Assembly: GCF_001183605.1 (NCBI RefSeq)
Contig: NZ_LFXJ01000005.1
Location: 310,001 to 374,000, forward strand
Reading direction: 5' to 3'
Source: Lysinibacillus xylanilyticus
GTDB lineage: Bacteria; Bacillota; Bacilli; Bacillales_A; Planococcaceae
Length of the DNA: 64,000 nucleotides
Each line of letters opens with the position of its first letter. Position 1 is the first letter of the stretch. The notes under the pieces are model-generated. The model made no database searches and had not been told where the DNA came from. It saw nothing but the letters and a program-made list of their open reading frames with translations. Below are positions 55,049 through 63,500 of this stretch, in pieces. Both the position numbers and the translations under genes were made by a program.

Positions 55049-55201
55049 TTAATCGCTTGTATTTTCTTCTTTATCTCGGTTGTTCTTTTTCAATATTTCA
55101 ATGATTTCTTTATTTTGGTCACGTATATCTTTCAAAATTCTTTCTATTGCTAAACCTGTAAAAACTAAAAGTAACACTAATATAAACGTAAAAATACCCA
55201 T
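55049..55201 (-). CDS. 50-residue membrane protein
   Basis: MGIFTFILVLLLVFTGLAIE followed by a charged helical tail RILKDIRDQNKEIIEILKKN...ENTSD. AAGAGAAGGAATTGAACTAG precedes the ATG on the minus strand. One N-terminal helix plus a coiled-coil-like tail; no family recognised. Confidence 0.55.
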   Translation of the reverse strand: MGIFTFILVLLLVFTGLAIERILKDIRDQNKEIIEILKKNNRDKEENTSD

Positions 55202-55603
55202 CTAGTTCAATTCCTTCTCTTACATATTTCTTAATTATTCAGAAATTCCATATATAAGGGAATTATAGCGTATTATGATTGTTTGTAGAAATTAAAATGG
55301 AAAAATTGAAATATTTTGGTATGTTATCTAAAGTCGTAGGTGATAAAATCAACGTCAGGTTTTAAAGTGGCTAATAGAAGGATTCACTCTACTGTAAGTT
55401 AAATTTGATTTGATTAATTTGCATAGAGGGTGGGGGAGATTCATTTGTGGAGTAGCAGCTGTTTTCGCTTTTCATATTTATCGACATTAACCTGTCCCAA
55501 ATAAATTAAATCGGCTTTGCGAAGCCAAACCTTCCTTTTTATAGTATAATAAGCGTAAGTACAGCATTTGTTTGTGATGTGTAAGGGAAAGGATGATATT
55601 TGT
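55202..55603. other. Interval before yqhY
   Basis: 400 bases with the probable right boundary of the accretion region and the yqhY promoter. TTTATAGTATAATAAGCG near 55537-55554 contains a TATAAT-like -10. No gene seen. Confidence 0.45.
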
Positions 55604-56014
55604 ATGGCAGAGAAAGTAGGACAATCTTTCGTACAACCAACGCCTTCTGGAAAAGAAGAACTTGGGAAAATTGAAGTAGCAGCAGAAGTAATCGAGGTTG
55701 TTGCTGGAATCGCAGTGAACGAGGTAGAAGGGGTCGCGGCAACTCGTGGTAATATTGCTACTGGCGTAGTAGAACGCTTCGGTAAAAAAGTTCACAATAA
55801 GGGCATTAAATCGGGTGTTACTGAAACTGGTGAGATTGCCATTGATGTATTTTGCTCTGTAAAATATGGCTTTACAATCCCAAAAGTGGCGAAGGAAGTA
55901 CAAACTCAAATTCGCCAAGCGATTTATAATATGACAGCACTTGAAACAGCAGAAGTGAATGTACACATTACAGGTATTCACTTTGAAAAAGAAGAAGTAG
56001 CTGTACAAGAATAA
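55604..56014 (+). CDS. yqhY: Asp23/Gls24 family protein YqhY
   Basis: 136 residues of the Asp23 family: GKIEVAAEVIEVVAGIAVNEVEGVAATRG, then GVTETGEIAIDVFCSVKYGFTIPKVAKEVQ and TALETAEVNVHITGIHF. In B. subtilis yqhY is cotranscribed with accB-accC and linked to acetyl-CoA carboxylase activity; the 21-kb insertion here separates them, so yqhY needs its own promoter. I start at the ATG at 55604 behind GGGAAAGGATG; an in-frame ATG 12 codons earlier lacks a ribosome binding site. Confidence 0.9.
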   Translation: MAEKVGQSFVQPTPSGKEELGKIEVAAEVIEVVAGIAVNEVEGVAATRGNIATGVVERFGKKVHNKGIKSGVTETGEIAIDVFCSVKYGFTIPKVAKEVQTQIRQAIYNMTALETAEVNVHITGIHFEKEEVAVQE

Positions 56015-56052
56015 AAAGAAGGGTTGCCTATAGGGCAATCCTTCTTTTTACG
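56012..56052. terminator. Bidirectional terminator
   Basis: AAAAAGAAGGGTTGCC / GGGCAATCCTTCTTTTT stem between yqhY and the convergent efflux gene. Confidence 0.85.
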
Positions 56053-56096
56053 TAGTTAACGGAAATTGATTAGCAGTGATTAGTATCGCTACTTTA

Positions 56097-57266
56097 TTAT
56101 ATTTCAATTTGCTTTGGCTTTCTCCAGAACAAAGCAAGTATTACGCCGATTGCTAAAACAATTGTCGCAAAGTAATATGGATAGTTTAAATTTATATCGA
56201 ACAATATCCCACCTAAAATAGGACCAAAGATATTACCGAGACTTGTAAACATGGAGTTCATGCCACCGACGAATCCTTGTTCATTACCGGCAATTTTCGA
56301 TAAATAAGAGGTAACGGCAGGACGTATTAAATCGAAGCCGACGAAAATAAAGAAAGTGACAAATAATATTGCGAAATAGTGGCTAACAAGGGTCATAGCA
56401 AATGTTAAAACAGCAGATAGGATGAGTGAATATCGTATAAGATTAATTTCGCCCATTTTCTTTGTCAGCCAATCGAATAATACTAGCTGAGCAACGGCCC
56501 CAACTACCCCACTTCCCGTAATAATAATCGCGATATCTGAAGGCGTGAATGCGAATTTATGATCCACAAATAGGCTAAATAACGATTCAAATGCAGCTAA
56601 ACCAAATGATAGTACGAAAATAAGCACGAATGGTATAAGGTATAGTGGGCTAAAAATGCGCTTCGCACTGCCTAAAATTGATGGTGCAGACTCTGTATCA
56701 TCTGAAGTACGTGCCGGCTCTTTTAGTAATATAATTGATAAAATCGCTGCTAAAAATCCAAGTATACCTGCAGCGTAAAATGGTATGCGTGTTCCGAATT
56801 CTGCCAAAAATCCACCGATACCAGGTCCGATAATAAAGCCAGTACTAATCGCTGCACTCATATAGCCTAGTGCCTTTGAACGTTGTGACAATGTTGTAAT
56901 ATCAGCAATATAGGCGGTCACCGCAGGCATGATAAAGGCAGCACTTACACCACCTAACATACGTGAGATAAAGAGTATTTCAACTGTGCGCCCAAGTCCG
57001 AATAGCAGCTCTGAAAAACCGAATATAAAAAGACCTGCAACGATCATAATTTTTCGGCCAATACTATCCACCATTTTACCGGCAAATGGTGAGACAATAA
57101 GTTGAGTAATAGCAAATGCTGCCACCATATAACCAACAACAGAGCCTGAAATTTTCAGGTCATTCATGATTGTTGGTAGCACAGGTATAACTAAACCAAT
57201 ACCTAAAAAGGCAATGAATAAATTCGATAATAAAATACTTAATGTTAAAATTTGTTTCTTATTCAT
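56097..57266 (-). CDS. NorA/Blt/Bmr-like multidrug efflux transporter (MFS)
   Basis: 389 residues with 12 membrane helices. Opening LFIAFLGIGLVIPVLPTIM, motif A-like GKMVDSIGRKIMI and motif C region GYMSAAISTGFIIGPGIGGFLAEFGTRIPFY. FDLIRPAVTSYLSKIAGNEQGFVGGMNS is very close to NorA (388 residues). Proton-driven export of fluoroquinolones, dyes and other cations is the family role. I start at the ATG behind AAGGAGAACAAA; an upstream in-frame ATG lacks a ribosome binding site. Its promoter has a 19-base spacer palindrome of the MerR type. Confidence 0.87.
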   Translation of the reverse strand: MNKKQILTLSILLSNLFIAFLGIGLVIPVLPTIMNDLKISGSVVGYMVAAFAITQLIVSPFAGKMVDSIGRKIMIVAGLFIFGFSELLFGLGRTVEILFISRMLGGVSAAFIMPAVTAYIADITTLSQRSKALGYMSAAISTGFIIGPGIGGFLAEFGTRIPFYAAGILGFLAAILSIILLKEPARTSDDTESAPSILGSAKRIFSPLYLIPFVLIFVLSFGLAAFESLFSLFVDHKFAFTPSDIAIIITGSGVVGAVAQLVLFDWLTKKMGEINLIRYSLILSAVLTFAMTLVSHYFAILFVTFFIFVGFDLIRPAVTSYLSKIAGNEQGFVGGMNSMFTSLGNIFGPILGGILFDINLNYPYYFATIVLAIGVILALFWRKPKQIEI

Positions 57267-57329
57267 TTTGTTCTCCTTCAATCTTTCACGATACATGAAT
57301 CTAAATCTACTATAATATTTCCACGTAAT

Positions 57330-57360
57330 ACAATAAACCCTATAGTAACTATAGGGTCAA
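57330..57360 (-). promoter_or_regulatory. MerR-type promoter with 19-base spacer for the efflux gene
   Basis: On the minus strand: TTGACC (57360-57355), 19-base spacer, TATTGT (57335-57330). The spacer contains the dyad CCCTATAG-TTA-CTATAGGG. Overlong spacers holding a palindrome are the hallmark of promoters activated by MerR-family proteins such as BmrR and BltR. No merR gene lies in the window. Confidence 0.65.
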
Positions 57361-57502
57361 AAGATTTGTTTTAATTTTTTTCAGTTTTTTATAAGTTTGG
57401 AAGTATTAGTTCGTAGTTATACTAGGTGGCACAATAATTTTTAAGGTAGCAGAGAAAGTGCACAATAAATTTTTTTATTGCTTCGAAGTGTTGTTTCACT
57501 AT

Positions 57503-57685
57503 TTAAGTATTCCCTCGACTAATAATTCCTAAAGAAGTTTTTATGGCTTCAAAACGAATTTTATGTTTACAATCCTCGCAGTAAAATAGGCGGGATTTGC
57601 GTTCTTTGTATTGCTTATATTGTTCCTCACCCTCATATAATTTGAAAGTTCTTTTGCAACTTGTACATTTAACTTCATAATGCAT
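57503..57685 (-). CDS. Small zinc-ribbon protein (YlaI/DUF2197-like)
   Basis: About 60 residues: YEVKCTSCKRTFKLYEGEEQ followed by RLFYCEDCKHKIRFEA. Two CxxC pairs build a zinc ribbon. Start uncertain: ATG at 57685 or GTG three codons earlier; neither has a strong ribosome binding site. Function unknown. Confidence 0.65.
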   Translation of the reverse strand: MHYEVKCTSCKRTFKLYEGEEQYKQYKERKSRLFYCEDCKHKIRFEAIKTSLGIISRGNT

Positions 57686-57924
57686 AATGTACACTTCGAA
57701 AGATGAATTATTTTCCTTAATTATAACATTCTTGTTATTTAAACATTAATGGTGAATTTTCATTTTCTACATTTAATTTCATAAAGTTGATTGAAGGGTG
57801 TTAAAATAAACAAAAACTTGCTTGAAAAAGGTATCAGATTATTTAAAACTTGCTTGAATTCGTGTTTCTCATACGAATTTATGCTATTATAAACCTTAAT
57901 GCCACTTAAGAAGGAGAGCTTTAC

Positions 57925-58305
57925 ATGAAACGACATGAAGCACGCGAAAAAGCGTTGCAAGTTTTGTTTCAGCTAGACAATACTGAACTAACAGTAGAAG
58001 AAGCAATGGGCCATATCAAAGGTCAACCAACAAATGTCTTCTACGAAAAGATTGTTACTGGAACAGTTGAACATTTAGAGGAAATCGATGCTACTTTAGA
58101 GCAGCATCTTGAAAAGTGGTCACTTGCCCGTTTACCTAAGATTGAAAGAACGGTTTTACGTCTAGCTGTATACGAGATTTTATACATGCCAGAAACACCA
58201 AAAAGAGTAGTACTTAATGAAGCAATCGAGTTATGCAAAACATTTGGAGACGATGGCTCGTCGAAATTTGTTAATGGCGTACTTTCTAAATTTACAGAAC
58301 TATAA
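57925..58305 (+). CDS. nusB: Transcription antitermination factor NusB
   Basis: 126 residues, all-helical: RHEAREKALQVLFQLD, LPKIERTVLRLAVYEILYMPETPKRVVLNEAIELCKTFGDDGSSKFVNGVLSKF. Binds boxA RNA with NusE/S10 during rRNA transcription. AAGGAGAGCTTTAC precedes the ATG. Followed after 33 bases by folD, as in B. subtilis. Confidence 0.95.
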   Translation: MKRHEAREKALQVLFQLDNTELTVEEAMGHIKGQPTNVFYEKIVTGTVEHLEEIDATLEQHLEKWSLARLPKIERTVLRLAVYEILYMPETPKRVVLNEAIELCKTFGDDGSSKFVNGVLSKFTEL

Positions 58306-58338
58306 AATGTGTTGAATTGGAAGGAGTAACTAAGGTCT

Positions 58339-59205
58339 ATGTCAAGTGCAATTATTAATGGTAAAGAAATTGGTCAAGAAATTCGTAATTCAGTAGCAGA
58401 GCGAGTAACGCGTTTAAAAGAGCAAGGATTAACACCAGGCTTAGCGGTTGTTTTAGTAGGAGACAACCAAGCCTCAGCTACATATGTGAGAAATAAGCAA
58501 AAATCTTGTGAAGCCATTGGTATGTTTTCTGAGCTAATCAAACTACCAGAGGAAACTACGCAGGATGCATTATTAGCACAAATTGAATTATTAAATAATC
58601 GTGAAGATATTCATGGTATTTTAGTACAATTACCACTCCCAAAACATATTGATGAGGATACTGTTATTGCCACAATTGCTGTTGAAAAAGACGTTGATGG
58701 CTTCTCACCAGTAAGTGTTGGGAAAATGATGCTTGGCCAAGACACATTTTTGCCTTGTACACCGTTTGGCGTAATGAAGCTTCTTGAATATTCAGGAATT
58801 GAAATAGCAGGAAAGCATGCGGTCATCGTGGGTCGTAGTCATATCGTTGGGAAACCAATGGGACAACTTCTACTACAAAAAGATGCAACCGTTACATACA
58901 CGCATTCCAAAACACCAAATTTACCTTCATTTACTAAACAAGCAGATATATTAATTGCAGCAGTTGGACGTGCAAACTTTATTACGAAGGAGCATGTTAA
59001 AGAAGGCGCAGTTGTTATAGATGTTGGAATTAATCGTGATGAAAACAACAAGCTTTGCGGTGATGTAAACTTTAGTGAGGTCGATGGTATTGCTTCTCAC
59101 ATTACACCTGTACCAGGCGGCGTAGGACCAATGACAATTACTATGCTACTATTCAACACAGTTCAAGCAGCAGAAAATAAGCTTGCACTTCAAGTTAAGT
59201 TATAA
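58339..59205 (+). CDS. folD: Methylenetetrahydrofolate dehydrogenase/cyclohydrolase
   Basis: 288 residues, bifunctional one-carbon enzyme. Motifs: [16 protein letters not shown] with the catalytic Tyr and Lys, [30 protein letters not shown] (NADP binding) and [28 protein letters not shown] precedes the ATG. Terminator follows. Confidence 0.95.
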   Translation: MSSAIINGKEIGQEIRNSVAERVTRLKEQGLTPGLAVVLVGDNQASATYVRNKQKSCEAIGMFSELIKLPEETTQDALLAQIELLNNREDIHGILVQLPLPKHIDEDTVIATIAVEKDVDGFSPVSVGKMMLGQDTFLPCTPFGVMKLLEYSGIEIAGKHAVIVGRSHIVGKPMGQLLLQKDATVTYTHSKTPNLPSFTKQADILIAAVGRANFITKEHVKEGAVVIDVGINRDENNKLCGDVNFSEVDGIASHITPVPGGVGPMTITMLLFNTVQAAENKLALQVKL

Positions 59206-59227
59206 TTTTAAATGACTCTTTAATTTG

Positions 59228-59268
59228 CAAAAAGCTATCTCAATATTCTTATTGAGGTAGTTTTTTTG
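59228..59268 (+). terminator. Rho-independent terminator of nusB-folD
   Basis: AAGCTATCTCAAT / ATTGAGGTAGTTT followed by TTTTTG. Confidence 0.85.
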
Positions 59269-59353
59269 CATTTTTTTTTACTTTCTGGGTGTTCTTTGTG
59301 AACGAACGTCTAATGTAACGTTTGGGTCATACATATAAATAGGGAGGTTTTTT

Positions 59354-60169
59354 TTGGAAAACATAGATTTAATACTTTTAATCAAACATATCATTATCGG
59401 TCTTGTACAAGGATTTACTGAGCCGATTCCTGTATCATCGAGTGGACATGTTATGATTGCTAGTGAAATTCTTGGTCTAGGTGAGCAAGGTTTTACTTTT
59501 GCTATTTTAACGAACACAGCTTCTTTACTAGCTATTGTCTATATTTATCGGGAGGATATTGTCCGACTCATCACAAATTTTTTCCTTTATCTAAAAACAC
59601 GAAAGAATCGTTATAAAGCTGATTTTCGTTTTGCAGTATTTATTGTGATTGGTTCTATTCCAGCAGGCGTTTTAGGTGTTTTATTAAGTGATGTTATTGC
59701 GAATAATGTTGGTATGACTACAATTGCTCTTATGTTATTTGTGACAGGTATTGCCTTATGGCTAATCCGTAATATGCGTGGTACGAAAAAGGATGCGGAT
59801 TTGACTGCAAAAGACGCCATTATCGTAGGTCTTGGTCAAGCTGTAGCTTTAACACCTGGCATTAGTCGTTCAGGAGCAACCATTATTTCAGCCATTGCAG
59901 TTGGTATGAAGCAGGAAACCGCTTTGCGATTTTCCTTTATGCTTTATATTCCTGTAAGTCTTGGTGGGGTTGTCCTTGGGATCTCAGATTTTTTAAAAGA
60001 ACCTAATAAAGGTGCATTAGCAATTCCTTATGCTGCGACATTTATTGTTACATTATTTATGACTTATTTTGCGATGCGTTGGTTTATGGGAATCATGAAA
60101 AGTGGCAAGCTTAGCTACTTTTCATATTATTGCTTTCTCGTAGGTACGTTATTATTAATATTTTATTAA
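59354..60169 (+). CDS. uppP: Undecaprenyl-diphosphatase UppP/BacA
   Basis: 271 residues, polytopic. Catalytic regions GFTEPIPVSSSGHVMIASE (the usual form is GLTEFLPVSSTGH) and TPGISRSGATI are present. Recycles undecaprenyl pyrophosphate for cell-wall synthesis at the membrane and contributes to bacitracin resistance. TTG start behind AGGGAGG. The Pro in TEPIP is the branch typical of YubB/second UppP copies, so another copy may exist elsewhere (inference). Confidence 0.88.
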   Translation: MENIDLILLIKHIIIGLVQGFTEPIPVSSSGHVMIASEILGLGEQGFTFAILTNTASLLAIVYIYREDIVRLITNFFLYLKTRKNRYKADFRFAVFIVIGSIPAGVLGVLLSDVIANNVGMTTIALMLFVTGIALWLIRNMRGTKKDADLTAKDAIIVGLGQAVALTPGISRSGATIISAIAVGMKQETALRFSFMLYIPVSLGGVVLGISDFLKEPNKGALAIPYAATFIVTLFMTYFAMRWFMGIMKSGKLSYFSYYCFLVGTLLLIFY

Positions 60170-60172
60170 TTT

Positions 60173-60210
60173 AAAAAGCCTCATAACTATAATTAGTTGT
60201 GAGGTCTTCT
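60173..60210 (+). terminator. Rho-independent terminator of uppP
   Basis: AAGCCTCATAACT / AGTTGTGAGGTCTT stem with ATAATT loop. Confidence 0.75.
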
Positions 60211-60367
60211 TGTTGAAAAATGAAATGAATGTTGTAGCGTCTTAAATGAGGAGGTTTACCGTTCCAGGCTACAAGCCATAATGGAAAAGAAAAGACTTTT
60301 ATCAGTGATGTGCTTGTAGCTTACTGTTACTTCCTTCCCCTATGTTTCGCAGATATAAGTATTTGTT

Positions 60368-60489
60368 GTTGCTGCCGCTTCGCTTTCGCACAGAAAAGCC
60401 ATGTTGCTGCCGCTTCGCTTTCGCACAGAAAAGCCATGTTGCTGCCGCTTCGCTTTCGCACAGAAAAGCCATGTTGCTGCCGCTTCACT
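60368..60489. repeat. 35-bp tandem repeat, about 3.5 copies
   Basis: Unit GTTGCTGCCGCTTCGCTTTC + GCACAGAAAAGCCAT starts at 60368, 60403, 60438 and 60473; the first three are identical and the fourth is cut and diverged. The core is shared with 775-800 and 23420-23590. No spacers of unique sequence, so not CRISPR. Confidence 0.85.
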
Positions 60490-60574
60490 TAATTGCTATA
60501 AACTTCATCCTAAAGTTAAATGAAATAGTTGATTGTAGTGGAGACCAGGCGACTCCTCCGGGATCAGCGGCTTC

Positions 60575-60625
60575 CCAAAAAAGCGCCCAATCGGAACGAA
60601 AATCAACCCCTCACTTTGCCGAGAA
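60575..60625. repeat. Interspersed repeat, inverse of 743-775
   Basis: AAAAGCGCCCAATCGGAACG followed by AAAATCAACCCCTCAC. Confidence 0.65.
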
Positions 60626-60864
60626 GTTGCAGTGGAATTCCTGAATTTGTAATTCTAATGCGTTTGCATAAGCAATCATTTCGTTTGATGGAAGCTTTAT
60701 CGAGGTAACTATTCAATAGAAATGTTATAGTAAGATTTTCAAAGTATGAGAAAGACAGTCGTTTTTTCTAACGAAACTGCATTTTGGCACGTCAGGCGCA
60801 ATAAAAAATGTTATGATAGGTGTAGTTTTGTGAAAAACTTGATTTTAGTAAAGGAGCCGGAAAA

Positions 60865-62217
60865 ATGTCATCTGCTTCTTATTTAACTGTAAAAGCATTA
60901 ACAAAATATATTAAACGGAAATTTGATGCTGATCCGCATTTACGTGAAGTCTACGTAAAGGGAGAGTTATCCAATGTCAAGATTCATCAATCAGGACATA
61001 TTTACTTTACATTAAAGGATGATGGAGCACGAATTGCTGCTACCATGTTTAAAACGGCAGCCACAAAATTAGCGTTTGAACCAAAGGAAGGTATGCAAGT
61101 ATTTATCCGTGGAGATGTAAACGTTTATGAAGGCTACGGTACATATCAATTATATGTACAGGAAATGCAACCAGATGGAATTGGTAGCTTGTTTGTTGCC
61201 TTTAACCAGCTGAAAGAGCAGTTACAACAAGAAGGGCTTTTTAAACCTGAGTGGAAACAACCAATTCCGAGGTTTCCAGAAAAAATCGGTGTTTTAACGT
61301 CGACAACAGGTGCCGCCATTCGAGATATCTGTACAACATTAAAAAGACGCTATCCGCTTGCGGAAGTTTTTATTTATCCAACCCTTGTACAGGGAGCACA
61401 AGCAGCGCCAAATATTGTTCAAAATATTGAGCGAGCAAATATTGATGCTAGTTGCGATGTATTGATTGTTGGGCGTGGCGGTGGATCAATTGAAGATTTA
61501 TGGGCATTTAATGAGGAAGCTGTTGCACGAGCGATTTTTGAAAGTCGTATTCCTATTATTAGTGCAGTAGGCCATGAAACTGATACGACTATCGCGGATT
61601 ATGTAGCTGATTTGCGCGCACCGACACCAACTGCAGCTGCTGAAATGGCTGTACCGGATCAACAAGATTTATATCAACGGGTGCTTACACAAAAATCACA
61701 ACTGCATCAAATTGTAAGAGCGCAACTTATGGCAGAACGTCAACGTCTAAATAAGCTCCAACAATCTTATCCGTTGTCAATGCCAGAACGCCTATATCGA
61801 CCATTTACGGAAAGGCTGGCACAACTCGAATCGGGATTACAAAAAGCAATGCAAGTCGATTTGATGAAGAAAACAGCGAAGTTTCAACAATTACATAGTG
61901 CGGTAGAACAGCACTCGCCGAAAAAGGCATTAGCTTTCCATCAACGAGAACTAGAAACTCACGTCCAACAATTAACTCGTGCTGCAACGCATTATGTAAC
62001 GAAGCAAAAACAACAATTTGAGGCAACTGTCAGAACTTTAGAGGCATTGAATCCACTTGCCATTTTAACAAGGGGCTTCACGGTAGCTTATAAAGATAAT
62101 CAAATGTTAAAATCATCAGCTGATATAAAGCCACAGGATCAATTAACACTTTCCTTCCATGATGGAAAGGTTATTGCTGATGTGGTAAAGATCTTGCCGA
62201 AAAATGAGGGGGAATAA
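60865..62217 (+). CDS. xseA: Exodeoxyribonuclease VII large subunit
   Basis: 450 residues. N-terminal OB fold (YLTVKALTKYIKRKFDADPHLREVYVKGELSN), catalytic domain with CDVLIVGRGGGSIEDLWAFNEEAVARAI and AVGHETDTTIADYVADLRAPTPTAAAE, then a long coiled-coil region and a C-terminal LNPLAILTRGF segment. Degrades single-stranded DNA with XseB. AAAGGAGCCGGAAAA precedes the ATG. Operon with xseB, ispA, dxs. Confidence 0.95.
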   Translation: MSSASYLTVKALTKYIKRKFDADPHLREVYVKGELSNVKIHQSGHIYFTLKDDGARIAATMFKTAATKLAFEPKEGMQVFIRGDVNVYEGYGTYQLYVQEMQPDGIGSLFVAFNQLKEQLQQEGLFKPEWKQPIPRFPEKIGVLTSTTGAAIRDICTTLKRRYPLAEVFIYPTLVQGAQAAPNIVQNIERANIDASCDVLIVGRGGGSIEDLWAFNEEAVARAIFESRIPIISAVGHETDTTIADYVADLRAPTPTAAAEMAVPDQQDLYQRVLTQKSQLHQIVRAQLMAERQRLNKLQQSYPLSMPERLYRPFTERLAQLESGLQKAMQVDLMKKTAKFQQLHSAVEQHSPKKALAFHQRELETHVQQLTRAATHYVTKQKQQFEATVRTLEALNPLAILTRGFTVAYKDNQMLKSSADIKPQDQLTLSFHDGKVIADVVKILPKNEGE

Positions 62218-62219
62218 TT

Positions 62220-62453
62220 GTGGCAGAGAAACAACAAACTTTCGCAGATGCAATGATGGCACTTGAGGAAATTGTCCGTCAGCTAGAGCAAGGTGATGTG
62301 CCGCTAGAAAATGCAATTGATCTATATAAACAAGGAATGGAGCTATCACAATTTTGCCATAGCAAGCTGCAACATGCTGAGGAGCAGTTAATTTCTATTG
62401 TCCAAGAGACAGGTGAGACTACGGCATTTGATCCACTAAAGGGAGAGAACTAA
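62220..62453 (+). CDS. xseB: Exodeoxyribonuclease VII small subunit
   Basis: 77 residues: FADAMMALEEIVRQLEQGDVPLENAIDLYKQGMELSQFCHSKL is the full family signature. GTG start two bases after the xseA stop, behind GAGGGGGAATAATT. Helical partner of XseA. Confidence 0.95.
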   Translation: MAEKQQTFADAMMALEEIVRQLEQGDVPLENAIDLYKQGMELSQFCHSKLQHAEEQLISIVQETGETTAFDPLKGEN

Positions 62454-62455
62454 AA

Positions 62456-63337
62456 ATGAACGAGCAATTAAAACATTTTATTGAAAGCAACATACCACAA
62501 GTTGAAGCTGAAATGTTTGCACTAGTCGAGAAAATTGATGCACCAGTGAATTTAAAAGAATCAATGCTTTATTCATTAAAAGCTGGAGGTAAACGTATTC
62601 GCCCTCTTTTCGTATTAGCTGTTCTTGAACTATACAATAAGAATTTGAAGGATGGTTTAACTGTAGGGTCTGTAGTTGAAGTCATCCATACGTATTCGTT
62701 AATCCATGATGATTTACCAAGTATGGATAATGATGATTTCCGTAGAGGAAAGCCAACAAATCATAAAGTTTATGGTGAGGCATTAGCGACACTTGCAGGC
62801 GATGCATTGAATACACTTGCGTTTGGTATTTTAGCACGCATGGATGTATCAGCTGAAAAACGCATTGAACTAGTCAATCTGTTAAGTAAAGCAGCTGGTG
62901 CAGAAGGTATGGTTGGGGGTCAAGTACTCGATATGGAAGGTGAGAAGCGTCAGCTAAACTTAGCTGAACTTGAGCATGTCCATGTCAATAAAACTGGCGC
63001 TCTTTTACGATTTAGTATTGAAGCGGGAGCAGTGTTAGCTGATGTAACGCAAGAAAATCGCGAAACTTTAAAGGAATATGCGCATCATATCGGTCTTGCC
63101 TTCCAAATTCAAGACGATATTTTAGATATTGAGGGTACTACAGAAGAACTAGGTAAAACTGCCGGTAAAGATGTAGCAAGTGATAAAAGCACATACCCAG
63201 CTCTATTATCTATAGATGGAGCAAAAGAAAAGCTTACTGAGCATTATCAACATGCCATTAACGCACTAGATAAATTGGAAGTGGATTCCAGCTTATTGCG
63301 TGAGTTTGCAGCCTATATTGTACATCGTAAAAACTAG
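62456..63337 (+). CDS. ispA: Farnesyl diphosphate synthase
   Basis: 293 residues. First Asp-rich motif in LIHDDLPSMDNDDFRRG, second in FQIQDDILD; GGKRIRP for isopentenyl diphosphate binding. Makes FPP for undecaprenyl and menaquinone synthesis. GGGAGAGAACTAAAA precedes the ATG, two bases after xseB. Confidence 0.94.
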   Translation: MNEQLKHFIESNIPQVEAEMFALVEKIDAPVNLKESMLYSLKAGGKRIRPLFVLAVLELYNKNLKDGLTVGSVVEVIHTYSLIHDDLPSMDNDDFRRGKPTNHKVYGEALATLAGDALNTLAFGILARMDVSAEKRIELVNLLSKAAGAEGMVGGQVLDMEGEKRQLNLAELEHVHVNKTGALLRFSIEAGAVLADVTQENRETLKEYAHHIGLAFQIQDDILDIEGTTEELGKTAGKDVASDKSTYPALLSIDGAKEKLTEHYQHAINALDKLEVDSSLLREFAAYIVHRKN

Positions 63338-63500
63338 GGGAAAAACGAGGCGTTAACGGCACATAATATGCTAGAATAGGTGAGGGCGTTTGCCAATGTG
63401 CAAACATAAAGTGTTCGTACTTTTAGCATATTAATAACACTGTTATAATGGTGGAAACACAATTACGGTGAATAATTTATTGAAAAGGTGTGTGAGAAAG

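Larger units (their letters stand above)
54862..55480. mobile_element. Element 4 remnant
   Basis: Fourth copy of the hairpin, a decayed frame EVIGAIEEAEKRT (54955-55005) related to the remnant at 45243, and one small membrane protein gene. The right end is not visible; yqhY promoter DNA follows. Confidence 0.45.
60170..60864. other. Gene-free interval with terminator and tandem repeat
   Basis: About 695 bases: terminator, 35-bp tandem repeat, copy of the 743-775 repeat (60575-60625) and the xseA promoter region. Frames read from the repeat are not genes. Confidence 0.7.

Noticed and set aside
60368..60489. CRISPR-like array
   Set aside because: Units are contiguous 35-bp tandem copies without unique spacers, and no cas genes are present.
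60310..60644. Short proteins rich in CCCRFAFAQKSHVAA repeats
   Set aside because: They are translations of the tandem DNA repeat, with no ribosome binding site or family match. The same holds for 23377-23583.
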